A stretch of 64,000 bases of DNA from Hippasteria phrygiana (taxonomy: Eukaryota > Echinodermata > Asteroidea > Valvatida > Goniasteridae), in assembly GCA_037893225.1 (NCBI GenBank), contig JAZGUH010000412.1:62001-126000 (forward strand), given 5' to 3'. Each line of letters starts with the position of its first letter. The stretch's first letter is position 1. The notes beneath the pieces are model-generated. The model searched no databases. It worked only from the letters and a program-made list of their open reading frames with translations, and was not told the origin of the DNA. The position numbers and the translations under genes are program-made. Shown piece by piece: positions 44,340-56,459 of this stretch.

Positions 44340-46000
44340 AATTGGAAAAGCAGTGGGTGAAACTATAGGGGCGCTTTGCATGATAAAATACTAACACAAC
44401 GTGCGCACTTTATGCCCCAAACCTTACACCAAAGTCTATGGTACATTTACAACTTTTGAATTGTTTGTTCTCCGTTTTTAATATATTTGCAAGATGACTC
44501 AAAAATCCGCAATTATTTTATTTTCACTACTACCAAAAAACCGGGAGGGGATCCAAGTGCTGCCTTGTGGGGGAACCATGCACACACTGCCCAAATACCA
44601 ATGGGTAATCCAATGATATTAAAATGAACACCGCATTTTTACAGTTTATTATTGACGTCGATACTTGCTTGACTCTCTTTTTCCCATTATTGTACAAACT
44701 GTGACCATGTTAGAAAAATGTAAAAATACACAAAAACGCTGGGATATTATTATTCATTACACACCACTGATCGGTGCTGAAAAAGAACCGAAGCCTGCAT
44801 TTACACCATAAAAAGCTTCAATGGGACGTTCACGATTTCCGATGTCCCTCCAGGGCCACCACAAGAATGGATTCACTAGCACACAGCTATGAATACCGCG
44901 GTTCATCTTTGACTTTCTTTGGCGGACGGATCAAGGATTTCGGCCGCACTGGCCGTGAGTGTGGGTAGTCGCGTCGCCGCACATCGTGTCACCCGCAAAG
45001 TTTAATCCCTTGGCGTTGGTCGTGTTTGTTGAATGATTGCAGTGACAAACAAATCGTGTGTAAATTAGAAAGCCTTGCTTGGATGGTTGATAAACAGATA
45101 CTAGTTAATTAGAACAAACATATATTCCTCCTGCTCTCTCCATCCGCAAGCGCATTAAATTTTACTCAAAAATAAAAGGCACAAAGAGGGAACTTATGCC
45201 AATTGATTCATCAAACCGGTTTTCCTTAATACACCCACGGGCTGCAAAACAAGACAGTTACAACTTTCATGCACACGGTTACGTAGAGTATGTGATGAAG
45301 CAGTAAACATCTAACATAATTATTTCAGAATACCTACGTTTCTCAATTTTGTTTGCTTTCTTGTTTCTTATTTTTACACAAGGGAATATATGTTAATTCC
45401 AATTCAAAGCTAGTAGGCCCTACAATAAATTCGCGCAAAGAACTTCCAATTTAACTTCGTTAAAATATTCCAAATACATAGGGGTACCTACGAGGCCTCA
45501 TTTGCAGAAATGTCTTTGTGTAAACTCTACAATCGGAGTTTTATTGGAATCTGCAGTAGTAGCGACATGGAAGTTCAATGGAATTTGCAGTAGAATGTAA
45601 AGAAGCTTAAGTGAATAGAAAATTCAGGTATGAATGGAGACATGGATGTTTTGAATTTCGCTAAAATTGAAATTGAATCAATATGAGCAATTTATGAAAT
45701 TGCATGAATATGAGAGAGGGACAGGGGCGTTGGTGTTTTCCTTATGTCTGTGTTAAGGTCAAATAGAAAAGAGTAAGGACACGAGTGAAGTGGCCGCTTG
45801 GGCGAAGTGGCAATTGGCTCCACGTTATCTGGTTTGGTGACTGTTGAGCCATGGAGGAAGGATGGTTGAGCATAAAATAATAACTGAATGTAATTTTTCA
45901 TAAATTCTTCCTGTTAAAATTATTTTTTTGTCACAGTGGTAATTTGTTAAATAAAAGTACGCATGTCGGTTGTAAGCTATAGAGTAACTCTAAATGCAAA
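44340..46000. other. Gene-free stretch
   Basis: No supported gene. Contains one micro-insertion (45843-45871). Confidence 0.35.
45843..45871. mobile_element. CATGGAGG micro-insertion (15 bp) with 7-bp TSD
   Basis: GTTGAGC (45843-45849) and GTTGAGC (45865-45871) are perfect and flank CATGGAGGAAGGATG. Confidence 0.8.
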
Positions 46001-46508
46001 ATTTCTCGTCAAGGTTGGGGGAGGGGGGGGGGGGAGAAAGCACACAACTAACAATTATTGTTAAGCGTTTATAGTGTACTTGATGCCTCTTGTGTATCCT
46101 GGGAAATTTATAAAAAATGTGTGCTGATCCTTGTGTATTCTGGTGCATTCTGGTATATGTAAAAGCCAATGACCCTTAAAATGTATAACTATGTCATGGG
46201 GAAATTATTGGGAGACACTGCCATAGCCGTCCCCTCCCCAAAAATATTGGGTTGGGGGCCATGTCCCCCCCGTCCCACCCCCGAGATCGCCGCCCATGGT
46301 CATAAACCAAAGTTCACTGAATTGCCGATTGACTTACAAATTTTACAAGCGCAAAAGCAACTCAAACAAATAATGCCGTATTTAATTCAGATAGGCCCCT
46401 ACAGTAGTTCAGAAACAATGTTTTTTTTTCATTTCTTCGCGTTTTGGGAATCTTCACTGCATACGCTCGTCCTATCCAGTATTTATATTATGCCGATTCA
46501 ATCTTGTT

Positions 46509-46604
46509 GGGTCCGAGTTGGCCGTGCTTGGGTCCGAGTTGGCCGTGCTTGGGTCCGAGTTGGCCGTGCTTGGGTCCGAGTTGGCCGTGCTTGGGTCCGA
46601 GTTG
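46509..46604. repeat. 21-bp minisatellite GGGTCCGAGTTGGCCGTGCTT
   Basis: Four and a half units. Read on the other strand its core is CAACTCGGACCC, the same as the 42.8-kb array. Confidence 0.95.
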
Positions 46605-46774
46605 ACTCGAAACCGTACATACATGTACATACGTGCACGTATAAACCCACTTTTAATAAAACTTTAAAGCGTTGAAGAAAAAGTGAGTTGTTGAAAGGTA
46701 TTTGTTGTTTATTTGATTTTTGTCTGGACCTACTTAAACGTTACAATGCAATGATCTAGGCCTAGGCCTTGGTG

Positions 46775-47425
46775 GAGTCGTCTAAAACTGAGTAAACGTG
46801 CAGCTGACGTGGCGCACTTTTACCATACACCACCAACCATGTCGACGTTTTTCCCAACTTTTGTCAGATGGTTTTGACAAACGTCTATTGTAAGTTGATG
46901 AACTTCAAATTCATTCAGTTGATTATTGGTATTCTTACCTTAATAATACTTGCTTTACGAATCATGTGAGGTTTTTTAGACTCTTGAAATTAGTCCGAAA
47001 GTCAAAAATGTGGTGTCCGGAAATTGGGCACAGTATTGGGCAGAGGGTAACTTGGCACACTTGAAAAGATTTCAATAAATCCTAAAATTTTAACACGACT
47101 GTTTTACAAGTTTAAAATTTATGATCCGTCATTATCTCCATTCACAAACCCAACTTCATGTTTGTCAGAAAATTACTTCCTGACGTTTTGGCACATTTCA
47201 GAAGGGTTCACTGCATGCTTACAAATTAAATAGGGAAATCGTGTTGAAATGACATTTTTCTCTTAACTTCGAAACTGGTCAGTATGCTAAAGATTTATAG
47301 ACAGATATTTTAAACTCGCCAGAATTTAACTTTCTGTGTAATTTGGGGCAAAACTATTACTCAGGCATGATGCAAAGGAAAACATTCAAAGTGTGCCACG
47401 TTAGACGATGCGCCACGTTACCTGG
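46775..47425. repeat. Interspersed ~650-bp repeat, copy 1
   Basis: Diverged match to 53028-53465, in the same order: GTGGCGCACTT, GTCAGATGGTTTTGACAAAC, TTCAGTTGATTATTGGTA, TTGCTT-ACGAATCATGT, CATTATCTCCATTCA, AAACTATTACTCAGGCA. The end CGTTAGACGATGCGCCACG is like 54005-54022. No ORF. Confidence 0.7.
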
Positions 47426-47480
47426 TTATTTTTTTAACTTCTGACTTTTTACTGTCAGCATTACAGCCCTACTCCAACGG

Positions 47481-48290
47481 TACCCCTAGAACTATGGAGT
47501 TCCGACAGGAACCCCATCCATAGAAAGACGCCGATTTTTCCCATAGGCTAGTACAGCAAGAATAAGAAAGTCATTCCCATGCAATCACGTTTCTACATTG
47601 TACACGAGAATTACTGCACGGTTGTTCTCGAAAAATTATAATATGCCTTATTTACATCCTCACCTTGCTTGCGCCAAGTCAATTTTCGCCTGAAACGGTT
47701 CCAATTTGCGGGAAAAAAATTACAAAAATCTCCAGTCGTTCCGAAGCGATCACACACACACACACCATCGAGGAAGCCGCACACACGAAGCTCCTGTTTT
47801 GCGGGGGGGCCGTGGGTCAGTCAAGTCATGATTATTCATCGAAAATTTGAAGCGCGGTACGACAGGCAATGCATGCAGACGGTATATAACGGACACGCGG
47901 CAGTTGCCTGCGTACCGCGCTTCAAATTTTCGATGAATAATCATGACCTGACCGACCCACGGCCCCCCCGCAAAACAGGAGCTTCGTGTGTGCGGCTTCC
48001 TCGATGGTACTGTGTGTGTGTGTGATCGCTTCGGAACGACTGAAGATTTTTGTCATTTTTTTCCCGCAAATTGGAACCGTTTCAGGCGAAAATTGACTTG
48101 GCGCAAGCAAGGTGAGGATGCAAATAAGGCATATTATAATTTTTCGAGAACAACCGTGCAGTAATTCTCGTGTACAATGTAGAAATGTGATTGCATGGGA
48201 ATGACTTTCTTATTCTTGCTGTACTAGCCTATGGGAAAAATCGGCGTCTTTCTATGGGGTTCCTGTCGGAACCCCATAGTTCTAGGGGTA
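47481..48290. mobile_element. 810-bp long-TIR foldback element, 9-bp TSD
   Basis: Two arms of roughly 385 bp are near-perfect reverse complements (ends TACCCCTAGAACTATGG and its complement) around a loop of about 45 bp centred near 47886. The perfect 9-bp repeat CTCCAACGG flanks it at 47472-47480 and 48291-48299. It contains a CA microsatellite in each arm and no coding sequence. Long arms plus a 9-bp duplication are the hallmarks of Mutator-like non-autonomous elements. Confidence 0.92.
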
Positions 48291-48299
48291 CTCCAACGG

Positions 48300-49650
48300 C
48301 ACCCCTACACGCCGAGTTTTTCAACCTGTCGACTTTGATTTCAAATATTTCCCTAAATTCTTATCGCTGAACACTTATAGGGCCTACATCATTGTAATCC
48401 TGAGATGTTGGCAATTTATACAGTGCTGATTTTGTCCGGCTGTGAGGTCTTCAAAAATGACAAATGCTCAAAAACCTTCCAAAACGTCTTAACATGGGGG
48501 CGGCCATCTTGTTTGTACCATCGCTGTGATCGAGAGAAGTCAGGGCACCCGGTGATTGTAGAAAATGGTCTGCTCATGAATTATGCATGATAGAGTAGCG
48601 TGTCATGTTCGACGCGTGGATGTTTCGTGAGAAGTCATGGCACCGTACTCGGGGGCTGCAGAAACTGGTCTTGTTATGAATTATGCATGAGGCGTCGCAC
48701 TGATGTATGAACACACGAAACCGCGAATGCTGTCTAGTCCTGAAACTCATCCAGTTTAGAATTGGTAATATTCACCTTAATTAAAACACTAACCGCCGCA
48801 AATCCGCCAAAATCCACCCCAACGTTTTCTTGTATTTTGATGGATTCAGGACTGGACAGCATTGGCACCATTACTTTACATGGGGCTATATGATGTCCCA
48901 GTTTGTCTGTAGTACGAATGTGCCATTGGTTTACTGCACAGTGTTTGAATTTTATTTAGTGGATTCAGGAAGGTTAGAAAGGATTATTATAGCATGTGTG
49001 TTGTTATCGTAGTAAAAAGTACAAAACAAAGTAAAATATGGCAGAGCATTGGCCACAGATGACACCAAGTCATTTGTTCTCGTCATTAAGTTACATGTCC
49101 AAACAATTTCGACTCGTCTGAGTCGAGTCGAGTCCAGGTCACTGGCTTGAGTCAACAACACTGGCAATGGCATGCATGGATAATGATGATTTTCAGAACG
49201 TTCCAATCATTCGTGGCATGCTCTACAGCAGACAAACAACTTCAAACTGAAATTTTTGGAGACTTTCATATCCCACCTCCACCTTAGACCTTCTGTACAA
49301 AGTAAATGGGCATGATAGAAAAGGTCAAAGTGGCGTAGCCAGAGGGGGTAACTTCCCCCCCCCCCCTCCGATGGAGCTTTTTAAAAATATAAGGGACTGA
49401 TGCCATGTCATCTGCAATGTGTGAACTTGATGTGTTCAGTTTGATCATATTTGTAAAGGCTCTTGAAAGCACCGCCAATTCAAAACTGGAAACCAACACC
49501 CCCCTCCCAAAAACCCCCAAAACAATTGGCACATTTATTATGATTTGTTTAATAGTTGGTCCTAACAATTCTCACTTAACACCTTGAAGATGGCCCTCAC
49601 TTTGCCCCATCCCAACACATGTAAAAACATTTATCTCTTTTCATAAATTT
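48300..49650. other. Gene-free stretch with small direct repeats
   Basis: A block with GAGAAGTCA-GGCACC...ATGAATTATGCATGA occurs twice (48534-48592 and 48631-48692). A fragment like the 46.8-kb repeat lies at 48740-48785. C run at 49357. No gene. Confidence 0.4.
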
Positions 49651-49658
49651 GTCCACAG

Positions 49659-49763
49659 ATTTACAATCGTGAAATGGATGAGTGTCTGAACAATCATGAT
49701 TGGATCAAGACATCAACACAGTCGACATGGTGCCAGACGAAAAGCTCCTCCCATGTCAGTGAT
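49659..49763 (+). other. Candidate exon, 35 codons
   Basis: Bounded by GTCCACAG and GAT|GTAAGG and open throughout (IYNREMDECLNNHDWIKTST...). The adjoining frame downstream (MGESLLATENIRIFVVGSHR, ending AVK|GTATTG near 49885) is also protein-like. I recognise no family, so this is only a hint of a host gene on the plus strand. Confidence 0.2.
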
Positions 49764-50776
49764 GTAAGGCTGTTGAGGTTTCGACTGCCACGATGGGTGA
49801 AAGTCTTCTTGCTACTGAAAACATCAGGATCTTTGTAGTTGGCAGTCATCGACACTATCAAGAAACAGTTTCAGCTGTCAAGGTATTGCACTAGGCAAAT
49901 ATTTATTTTAAATTCTGGACATGGTGCTAGCCACTTAAAATGGTAAAGATAACCGATAAATGTGTAACATTGTTCTTTCCAAATGGCATTGCTATACAAA
50001 CGTGGTCAACACTATTAATCAATGTTGTCAAGAAAGAAAGTTAGGAATGTTCCAAGTCTGGTGGCTTGGAAGAGGGGTGTATCCCCCCCCCCCCCCCCAT
50101 ATCCGCTTAACTGCAAAGATTGTTTTGTTTTTATCCTGATCAATATTAGTTCCACCAGCGTACCATTTAAGAAAACTGACCTAAATCCCCCCCCCCCCCC
50201 CCCTCCTGAAAAAGCCTTCAGGGAGCCATGTTGCAGAATTGGCACACTTGACTTGATGGTGATTTTCAAACCTTCCCATTGTTGCCACCCAAATTGCCTA
50301 TGAAAGTCTCCACGGCTGTTAATATGTATAATAGGTATGTTACGAATCAGAATAAGGTAAACATAGTTTTACATTATTTTATGTTTAAGGCCCTATTGAG
50401 GTAAATTGTTTGATTTGCAAGGTCTGCAGTCATGACCGACAGCTTGACAGGCAATGTGGGTGGAAAGGAGTAGAAGTTTTTTTTTCACTAGGGGTTAACA
50501 AAATAATCAAAATCTTAAAAGTACTGTATTCCTTATCAGGGTTTTAATCCAGGGTTTAAAAACAGGGTGTCCACATGGCACATTAGCTGTGTATGAAAAT
50601 AGCGTTTCAAATTTGTAATACTTTTACATGTAAATGACAAATAAAACAGCCTGCCCGAATGATACAAACAAACTAAAAATAAAGTGCTCACCCTGTGGAC
50701 CACCCTCCCACCCAGCTAAGGAAAAATAGTTGCTCAGTAACCAGATGTTATTCAAAAATCGTGTTTTGTCTTACAG

Positions 50777-50879
50777 GAATTCAGCCAGTGTCGTGTGTCG
50801 GGATGAAGAACTGGTAGACATGAATGACTCTATGCTACTACTGACACGGGAATCTCCAAGCATTGGGCCACCTAGCTAG
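50777..50879 (+). other. Candidate terminal exon, 33 codons
   Basis: After TTGTCTTACAG the frame reads SASVVCRDEELVDMNDSMLL, then LTRESPSIGPPS and TAG. It could end a gene that includes the 49.66-kb candidate, but the phases do not join directly and no family is recognised. Confidence 0.25.
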
Positions 50880-50899
50880 AACAAGTTCGATCAATGTGT

Positions 50900-51290
50900 C
50901 TACCGTTGGTCTGTTTTGCCAGGTGCCCAGGATATATTTTGTGCATAGGTTACCAAGGAACACCGACTAGTGGTTAACAAATAGTTGCTGATCGAACTTG
51001 TCCTTTGAAAGCTATGCATCTTTACCACCTACATGACGTTTTCAGTAGACACCGCATCCTCCACAAATGTCATGTGCACTTTATTTGGCCACGAGACATG
51101 CTTCCTTGAGGATGGACCCTGTTCACAGCATCCGCTTTTACATAAATTGGGTCACTTGGGAGGTAAGAGAGTTGCATCGTGGTTTCTGCGATATCGGAGT
51201 AAGTTGCGATATCGGATTAAGTTTTCTCTGGAGCACATGGCCCCCTCACTTGACTTGACTCATGAAACATTGTTGGATTTAGATGGTAGT
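50900..51290. other. Gene-free stretch with one 86-codon ORF
   Basis: The plus-strand ORF at 51033-51293 has no recognisable domain; nothing else seen. Confidence 0.25.
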
Positions 51291-51292
51291 TA

Positions 51293-51321
51293 GTCGGGCC
51301 ATGGAGGAACCATGGTCAGGC
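51293..51321. mobile_element. CATGGAGG micro-insertion (15 bp), 7-mers 6/7
   Basis: GTCGGGC (51293-51299) and GTCAGGC (51315-51321) flank CATGGAGGAACCATG. Confidence 0.65.
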
Positions 51322-51700
51322 TGTGTATGTACGGGCAGATCGATGTATATGGGGGTTTGGTCATCGCTATTCGAGGTCCCCTGAACTGATTGTGCAGCGC
51401 AGTGGATGAGAATGCTTCCCCGTACCAGAACACACTGTCCTTGACTCCCAATTACTGACTTAAGTAATCTCTATTTATACACAACCTATGGACATTATAT
51501 TTCCTGTGATATTATTTTACTAATCATTTATAAATGACTCAGCAAGTTTCACTCTCCCAATTGGTCGAGAGCATGTCACGTTGGTGTGTTTAAAGTGAAT
51601 ATGCATCATTTGCATTTGCTGTAATTTAAAAAAATGGATGGATTTGGGGGGTGAGTATTTAACAGCGAATATTGTTACACTGACTTGTTTGACGTTTCGG

Positions 51701-52187
51701 CATATGATGCACGATATGGGGCAGAGGAAACCCCCCCCCCCCCCCCCCCTCTTTTGTGTTGGTCATTGTGTTCCGGGAATCTCAGGAATTCTTTTCAGAT
51801 GTCTAGGGGGATGTGTTAGGTTAAGGTAACAATAGTCTGGAGAGTGTATAGGGTATAGGGACAAAAGGGGGGGGGGGGTACCCCTCTGCCCCATATCATG
51901 CTGGAAAAAGAAAAACAATCATGTTCTTGTAGTCTGTTCCCTGTACCACTTAAGATCATAAACGAAGCAATTTATCGATGTTTGGTAATTTTGAGGTCAG
52001 GTAATCTGTCTAGCTGGCTTGTACCCGTTTACTGGACCCAGCACGATATGGGGCAGAGGGTCCCTATACCCCATACACTCTCCAGACTATTGTTACCTAA
52101 CACATCCCCCCTAGAGATTTGAAAAGAACACAATGACCAACACAAAACAGGGGTGTTCCCTTTGCCCCATACCGTGCATCATATGCC
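51701..52187. mobile_element. Pair of GCACGATATGGGG MITEs in opposite orientation
   Basis: First copy 51701-51901 (plus), second 52036-52187 (minus, shortened). Outer ends are CGGCATATGATGCACG and its exact complement, so the pair makes a composite inverted structure with about 135 bp between. Confidence 0.8.
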
Positions 52188-52189
52188 GT

Positions 52190-53025
52190 TTACAGTTGTG
52201 TAATCGATGGCAACGAGAAAATGCGGACTAACTCAATATGATAAATTGGGAGTATTTCAAAAAGCCAGTTTTTTTTTCGAATGCTGGTCGGCCGACCACC
52301 GTTGGGAAATCAATGCAAAATACAACTTTTCTTGAAAATGTCAGCACACCAGGTGCCATGATTTATAGGATGCTTTAGACTGTTATTCACTAACAGTCCA
52401 GTACGGTATTTCGTTATAATTTGGTAATTTTGTTTTCATGTATTCAAGTTATAAAAAACCTATTGCATGAGTAACACAATTTGTCTCCATTTTTAGAAGT
52501 CCTAAATATGTTGCTAACAAAAAGTTACAGAGTGATGTTCAAGTTTACAAACAATGAAAAGGTTTATCTAAGTATTTTTGTATACGTCTGTTTTGGACAC
52601 AGGTGTTTTATAATAAAAAAGCACAAACTATGAAAACAAATCTGTTTACATGAATGTTGCATATTGTGCGTTACTTTTTCTATATTGTAAGCATTATTGG
52701 AAAAATAAAAGCAATACACCAAAAAATGAATGACGAGTACTTAGTCTGCTTACTTCTCAATCAAAGTCATTGCTCTTAAATCTTCGTGTAGCCATGGTCA
52801 TTAGCGTTTAGGGGATATGTTGGACACAACAGCAGGTCGCTATTTGACTTGGGTAAACCTTTTGCATTATTTAAAGTTTTACCCAAATCAGCGGCCTCCT
52901 ATTGTGTACGCATTGTAATTGACAAAAAAATATTGCCACACCACCAGACACCCTTTACTAAATTTATTTAGTCACTGCAAAATTGAATAGTAATGAGCTG
53001 GTCAGTTTGTGGTGACTTGGGCGGT
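52190..53025. other. Gene-free stretch
   Basis: AT-rich. A GACTTGGGTAAACCTTTTGC / TAAAGTTTTACCCAAATC inverted pair (about 52847-52892) is visible. No gene. Confidence 0.35.
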
Positions 53026-53027
53026 TT

Positions 53028-53465
53028 TATGGAGTCCTCTAAAGTGGCGCACTTCGGCGTTTCCCCTAATTTCGTCAGATAGTTTTAACAAACTTCTTGT
53101 TTGGTCAAACTCATCCAGTTGAATATTGGTACTATTACCCTAATAAAACTTGCTTCGTGAATCATGTAACTTTTTTAATTTCTTGATATTTTGTTCATAA
53201 GTCAATAATATGGTGCCGGCGGTTGTCTGACGTGGCGGCCTTGAATAAACTTCAATCAATTTCAAATTTTAGAGTTGACCAACTATGATTAATCATTACC
53301 TCCGTTCATATACCCAACTTCGTGTCCTATTTGAAATTATAAATCGGATAATCGAGCCGATGTAACATTTTCCTCGTGATTTTGAAACGGGTCAGTTTCT
53401 GTGCAATTTTGGGTAAACTATTACTCAGGCAAGGCGCAAGAGGAAAACTCAAAAGTCCACTACGT
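53028..53465. repeat. Interspersed ~650-bp repeat, copy 2
   Basis: Diverged copy of 46775-47425 (see that entry); the right end may continue at 54000-54025 after an insertion of about 530 bp beginning near TAGACCATAGAGAGC. Confidence 0.65.
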
Positions 53466-53469
53466 TTAT

Positions 53470-54210
53470 AGACCATAGAGAGCAAACAACAAGGGCCAGG
53501 CCCGTAGCCAGACTTGGAAGTGGGGGGGGGGGGTCTTTTCAAGTGAAAGTGGATGTGTTTCAGATTTTTTTTCAAAATGTTTTGGGCCCCGCAAGATAAT
53601 TTAGAAAAGCGGTGGTGGGGTGTGTGGCTAGAAATCTCTGTTGGCTCCCCTTACGCCTGTATTGTACTATAGGCCACATTATATCGCCGCTGTCAATTTA
53701 TGCGACGATAAAAAAAATGTCAAGCGGACCATACAGCAAAAAGAAAGGGGGTGGTGTGGTCGTCCGACCCCTCCGCCCCACCACCCCCTTTAGCATGGAA
53801 ATTCATCCTTGATAAAAACATGATTACCAACCAAATTTGTATTACTTGTGACTTGGTAGTCAGATGTTTGCTTATCATGAAAATCACATTGAATTTTGGT
53901 TAGTATTGTAGGAACCTGTTTTTAATAAGGCAGACGTTTTTGTGCAAAGCAAACTTTTGTGCTTAGCAGCTCCATGAAATCTGCCCCTGTTCTTTGCTCT
54001 ATGGTTAGACGACGCGCCACTAAATCATACGGGCACACCATCATTACTGTCCCCCATAGGCCTATTTTTGGGGCAGAGAGGGGATGAAAAATCCTGCCTC
54101 GAACTCAGTGATATAAGTGTTTATAGTATAAGAAAAATCTTCCCTCTCCTACTTTTAAACTATTTTGAATAATAATTGTTTCTCAGCTGTTTTTGGAGAT
54201 GCTATATACA
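53470..54210. other. Gene-free stretch
   Basis: Contains CGTAGCCAGACTTGGAAGTG with a G run (53521-53533), a G-rich repeat end. No gene. Confidence 0.35.
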
Positions 54211-54217
54211 CAGTGTA

Positions 54218-54274
54218 CAAACCACAGACTGCACTGGGAGTAACTTCGTAACGTCTTGCTCAGTCTGTGGTTTG
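54218..54274. mobile_element. 57-bp mini-element with CAAACCACAGACTG inverted ends
   Basis: Perfect 14-bp inverted ends (54218-54231, 54261-54274). The same word occurs alone at 42629, 42665, 55058 and 57371. Confidence 0.6.
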
Positions 54275-54279
54275 CATTG

Positions 54280-55420
54280 AAAAAATGCATTTTTCGTCAT
54301 CAAATTTCGGTAGAAATGTCAAAGAGAGGGGAAAATGATATATTCCAATATATTCCAGTGTCAAAATTCATAATTTTCGTCAAAAACTGTTTTTAAAAGT
54401 GTGTCAAAAATTGAAGTGTAACCCCTTAGTACCACTACCTAATATGTTGAGCGTTGACGCGCGTGCATTTGCTCTACGCCTGTAGTAAAAACTGGAAGAT
54501 TCAAAATTTTAAACTGACGGGCCCAGTCCACACAAAAATGACTCAAAACCGTGGAATACCTATTTGGGTATTAGAATTACTTTTAAAAACCCAAATTTAC
54601 TGTGAAGTTATTAAAATAAATCGATTTTCTGTGAGGCATGCAAAATTTCAAATTATGGGTTATTCTGTGACAGGCCAGACATGTTTCTGAAGCTGGCAGA
54701 AAAGTTTTTAAAAATCTGACTTTACTTTTTGTTAAAGCATGATATTACTACACTGCTCTCAATATTCCAGCAAATTTTGAGACTATACAGGAATTTTTTA
54801 TTTTTTTGTCAACCTAAAGAAATCAGTAAGGGTCATTCTGTGACATTCTACTATTTGTAATTTCTCGTTGAAATTGAGGTCTTCCGGCAACATTAACTTA
54901 TGTGTGGTAGGTTGATCTAATTGAATTGTTCAAGTCCACTTTTACCATGTTGCAATATAAAGAAGGTACAAATAAACACAAAGGGAGTAATTTCAAAAAA
55001 CGGGTCTGGCCCTACGGAGCTGGACAGTCTTTGCATAAAGAGGGCGCCACGTTTTCTCAGTCTGTGGTTTCTGAGCGACCAGAGAATACGATCCTCGTTC
55101 AGGAATTTCTAAAATCCGAAATTCATTAAATATAGCTAATTATACATGTTGAAAAGTTAATCATTATTAGAATTTTCTTAAATTTAATTAGGAAACTTAA
55201 TTAATTTTATCAATTAAACAACATTTAGACCCTTATTTTACGTTTACAATTCTTTTTGTCAGCCACCTCGCAAACCGCATAAATACAGACCTAATGCGAT
55301 CAATTCTAGCAAAATTGGCCGATGACCGAAATCGCCATGTATCACACATGGCAATTTTAAAGTTCCACCTCAATGCTCGCTTATGCACTTGGTATATTGT
55401 CAAGGCCAGGGCGTAAGGGG
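54280..55420. other. Gene-free stretch
   Basis: AT-rich; short ORFs are not protein-like. One CAGTCTGTGGTTT word at 55058. Confidence 0.35.
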
Positions 55421-55640
55421 GAGGGGGATTTAGGGGGCCGTCCATAAAGTACGTACACACAAAGGGGGGGGGGGGGGTTGTTGACATTGCGCACACCATG
55501 CGTACAGGGGGGAGGGGGGTCCAAGCAATGCGTACAGTACGCAACCGACAATTTGCTTTTAATGAACTGTCTTGAAATCAATGTACTATCTCATATAAAT
55601 AACTACCAGGACCACCCCCCCCCCCCCCCCCCAATAATAA
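55421..55640. repeat. G-rich repeat with CCGTCCATAAAGTACGTAC
   Basis: GGGGGCCGTCCATAAAGTAC, G run (55464-55477), GCGTACAGGGGGG and GCGTACAGTACGC; a C run of about 18 follows at 55615. The CGTCCATAAAGTACGTA word is one I associate with a widespread invertebrate repeat type. Confidence 0.45.
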
Positions 55641-55968
55641 TAAAAAACCTGTTGCCTCTTCATCTGTTGTTTTTTGGACATATACGCATAATGCTATTTC
55701 AAGCACCGCGCCCATGCATACAAAACTGGAATCTACCCCTCCCCACCTGCTTTGCATGCAGAGTCTTTTGTTAAACAAAAACAAGGCACCTTTAAACCAT
55801 TTTTGGTGTCACTTAGTCCTAAAATATTGCTGAAATAAGGATTCCCTTGTCACATTGAAGATAGCTATAACCCCCCCCCCCCCCCCCCAACCCCACACAA
55901 TCTGGCCACCCCACTGCAGTCTACTGTTGTATGTTGATCTGATCTTAGTATTTTGTATGTAAAGGCAA

Positions 55969-56238
55969 TAGAGTACCGAACTGATGACGTCAATCAATGC
56001 AATGTTAAAAACCAAAATAGATTCTAAACTGCATTTGTTTGGAACCAGTTGTCGCGCCAACTGACGTCAGACTTCGCTACTCTATAGAGCACCGAAGTGA
56101 TGACGTCAATGCAATGTTTGGAACCAGAATACTTTTGTTATGTGTTTGCATGACTGGCTGTTAACAAAGGAACAGTCGAAATTTACATTTGTTTGGAACC
56201 AGTTGTCATGCCAACTGACGTCAGACTTCGGTACTCTA
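55969..56238. repeat. Two tandem elements with TAGAGTACCGAA ends and CRE words
   Basis: Units 55969-56084 and 56085-56238 each start TAGAG-ACCGAA-TGATGACGTCA and end TGACGTCAGACTTCG-TACTCTA, i.e. inverted ends that include TGACGTCA. Each has GGAACCAGTTGTC near the right end. Confidence 0.75.
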
Positions 56239-56241
56239 TAG

Positions 56242-56397
56242 ACCCCTGCAGCCTGAACTGATGACGTAACGCTTTGTTTACATGTGCACTTTGCTATGGA
56301 GCTTCGAATTTGTTGTTGCACCCCCCCTCCCCCTCCTCGATCAATTGTCCCCACCATAAGAAAGCGCACATGTAAACAAAGTGTTACATCATGTGTT
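56242..56397. mobile_element. Short MITE with TGATGACGT ends (copy 2)
   Basis: AACTGATGACGTAACGCTTT and TTTACATGTGC at the left, GCACATGTAAACAAAGTGTT at the right; opposite orientation to 17040-17180. Confidence 0.7.
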
Positions 56398-56459
56398 CTG
56401 AGTTTTTTCAATGAGAGTGGAATCATAATTTACTGGTGTTGCAATGTTTGTCGTAACTG

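Noticed and set aside
51033..51293. 86-codon plus-strand ORF
   Set aside because: No domain recognised and contains a tandem CGATATCGGA duplication; not enough to call a gene.
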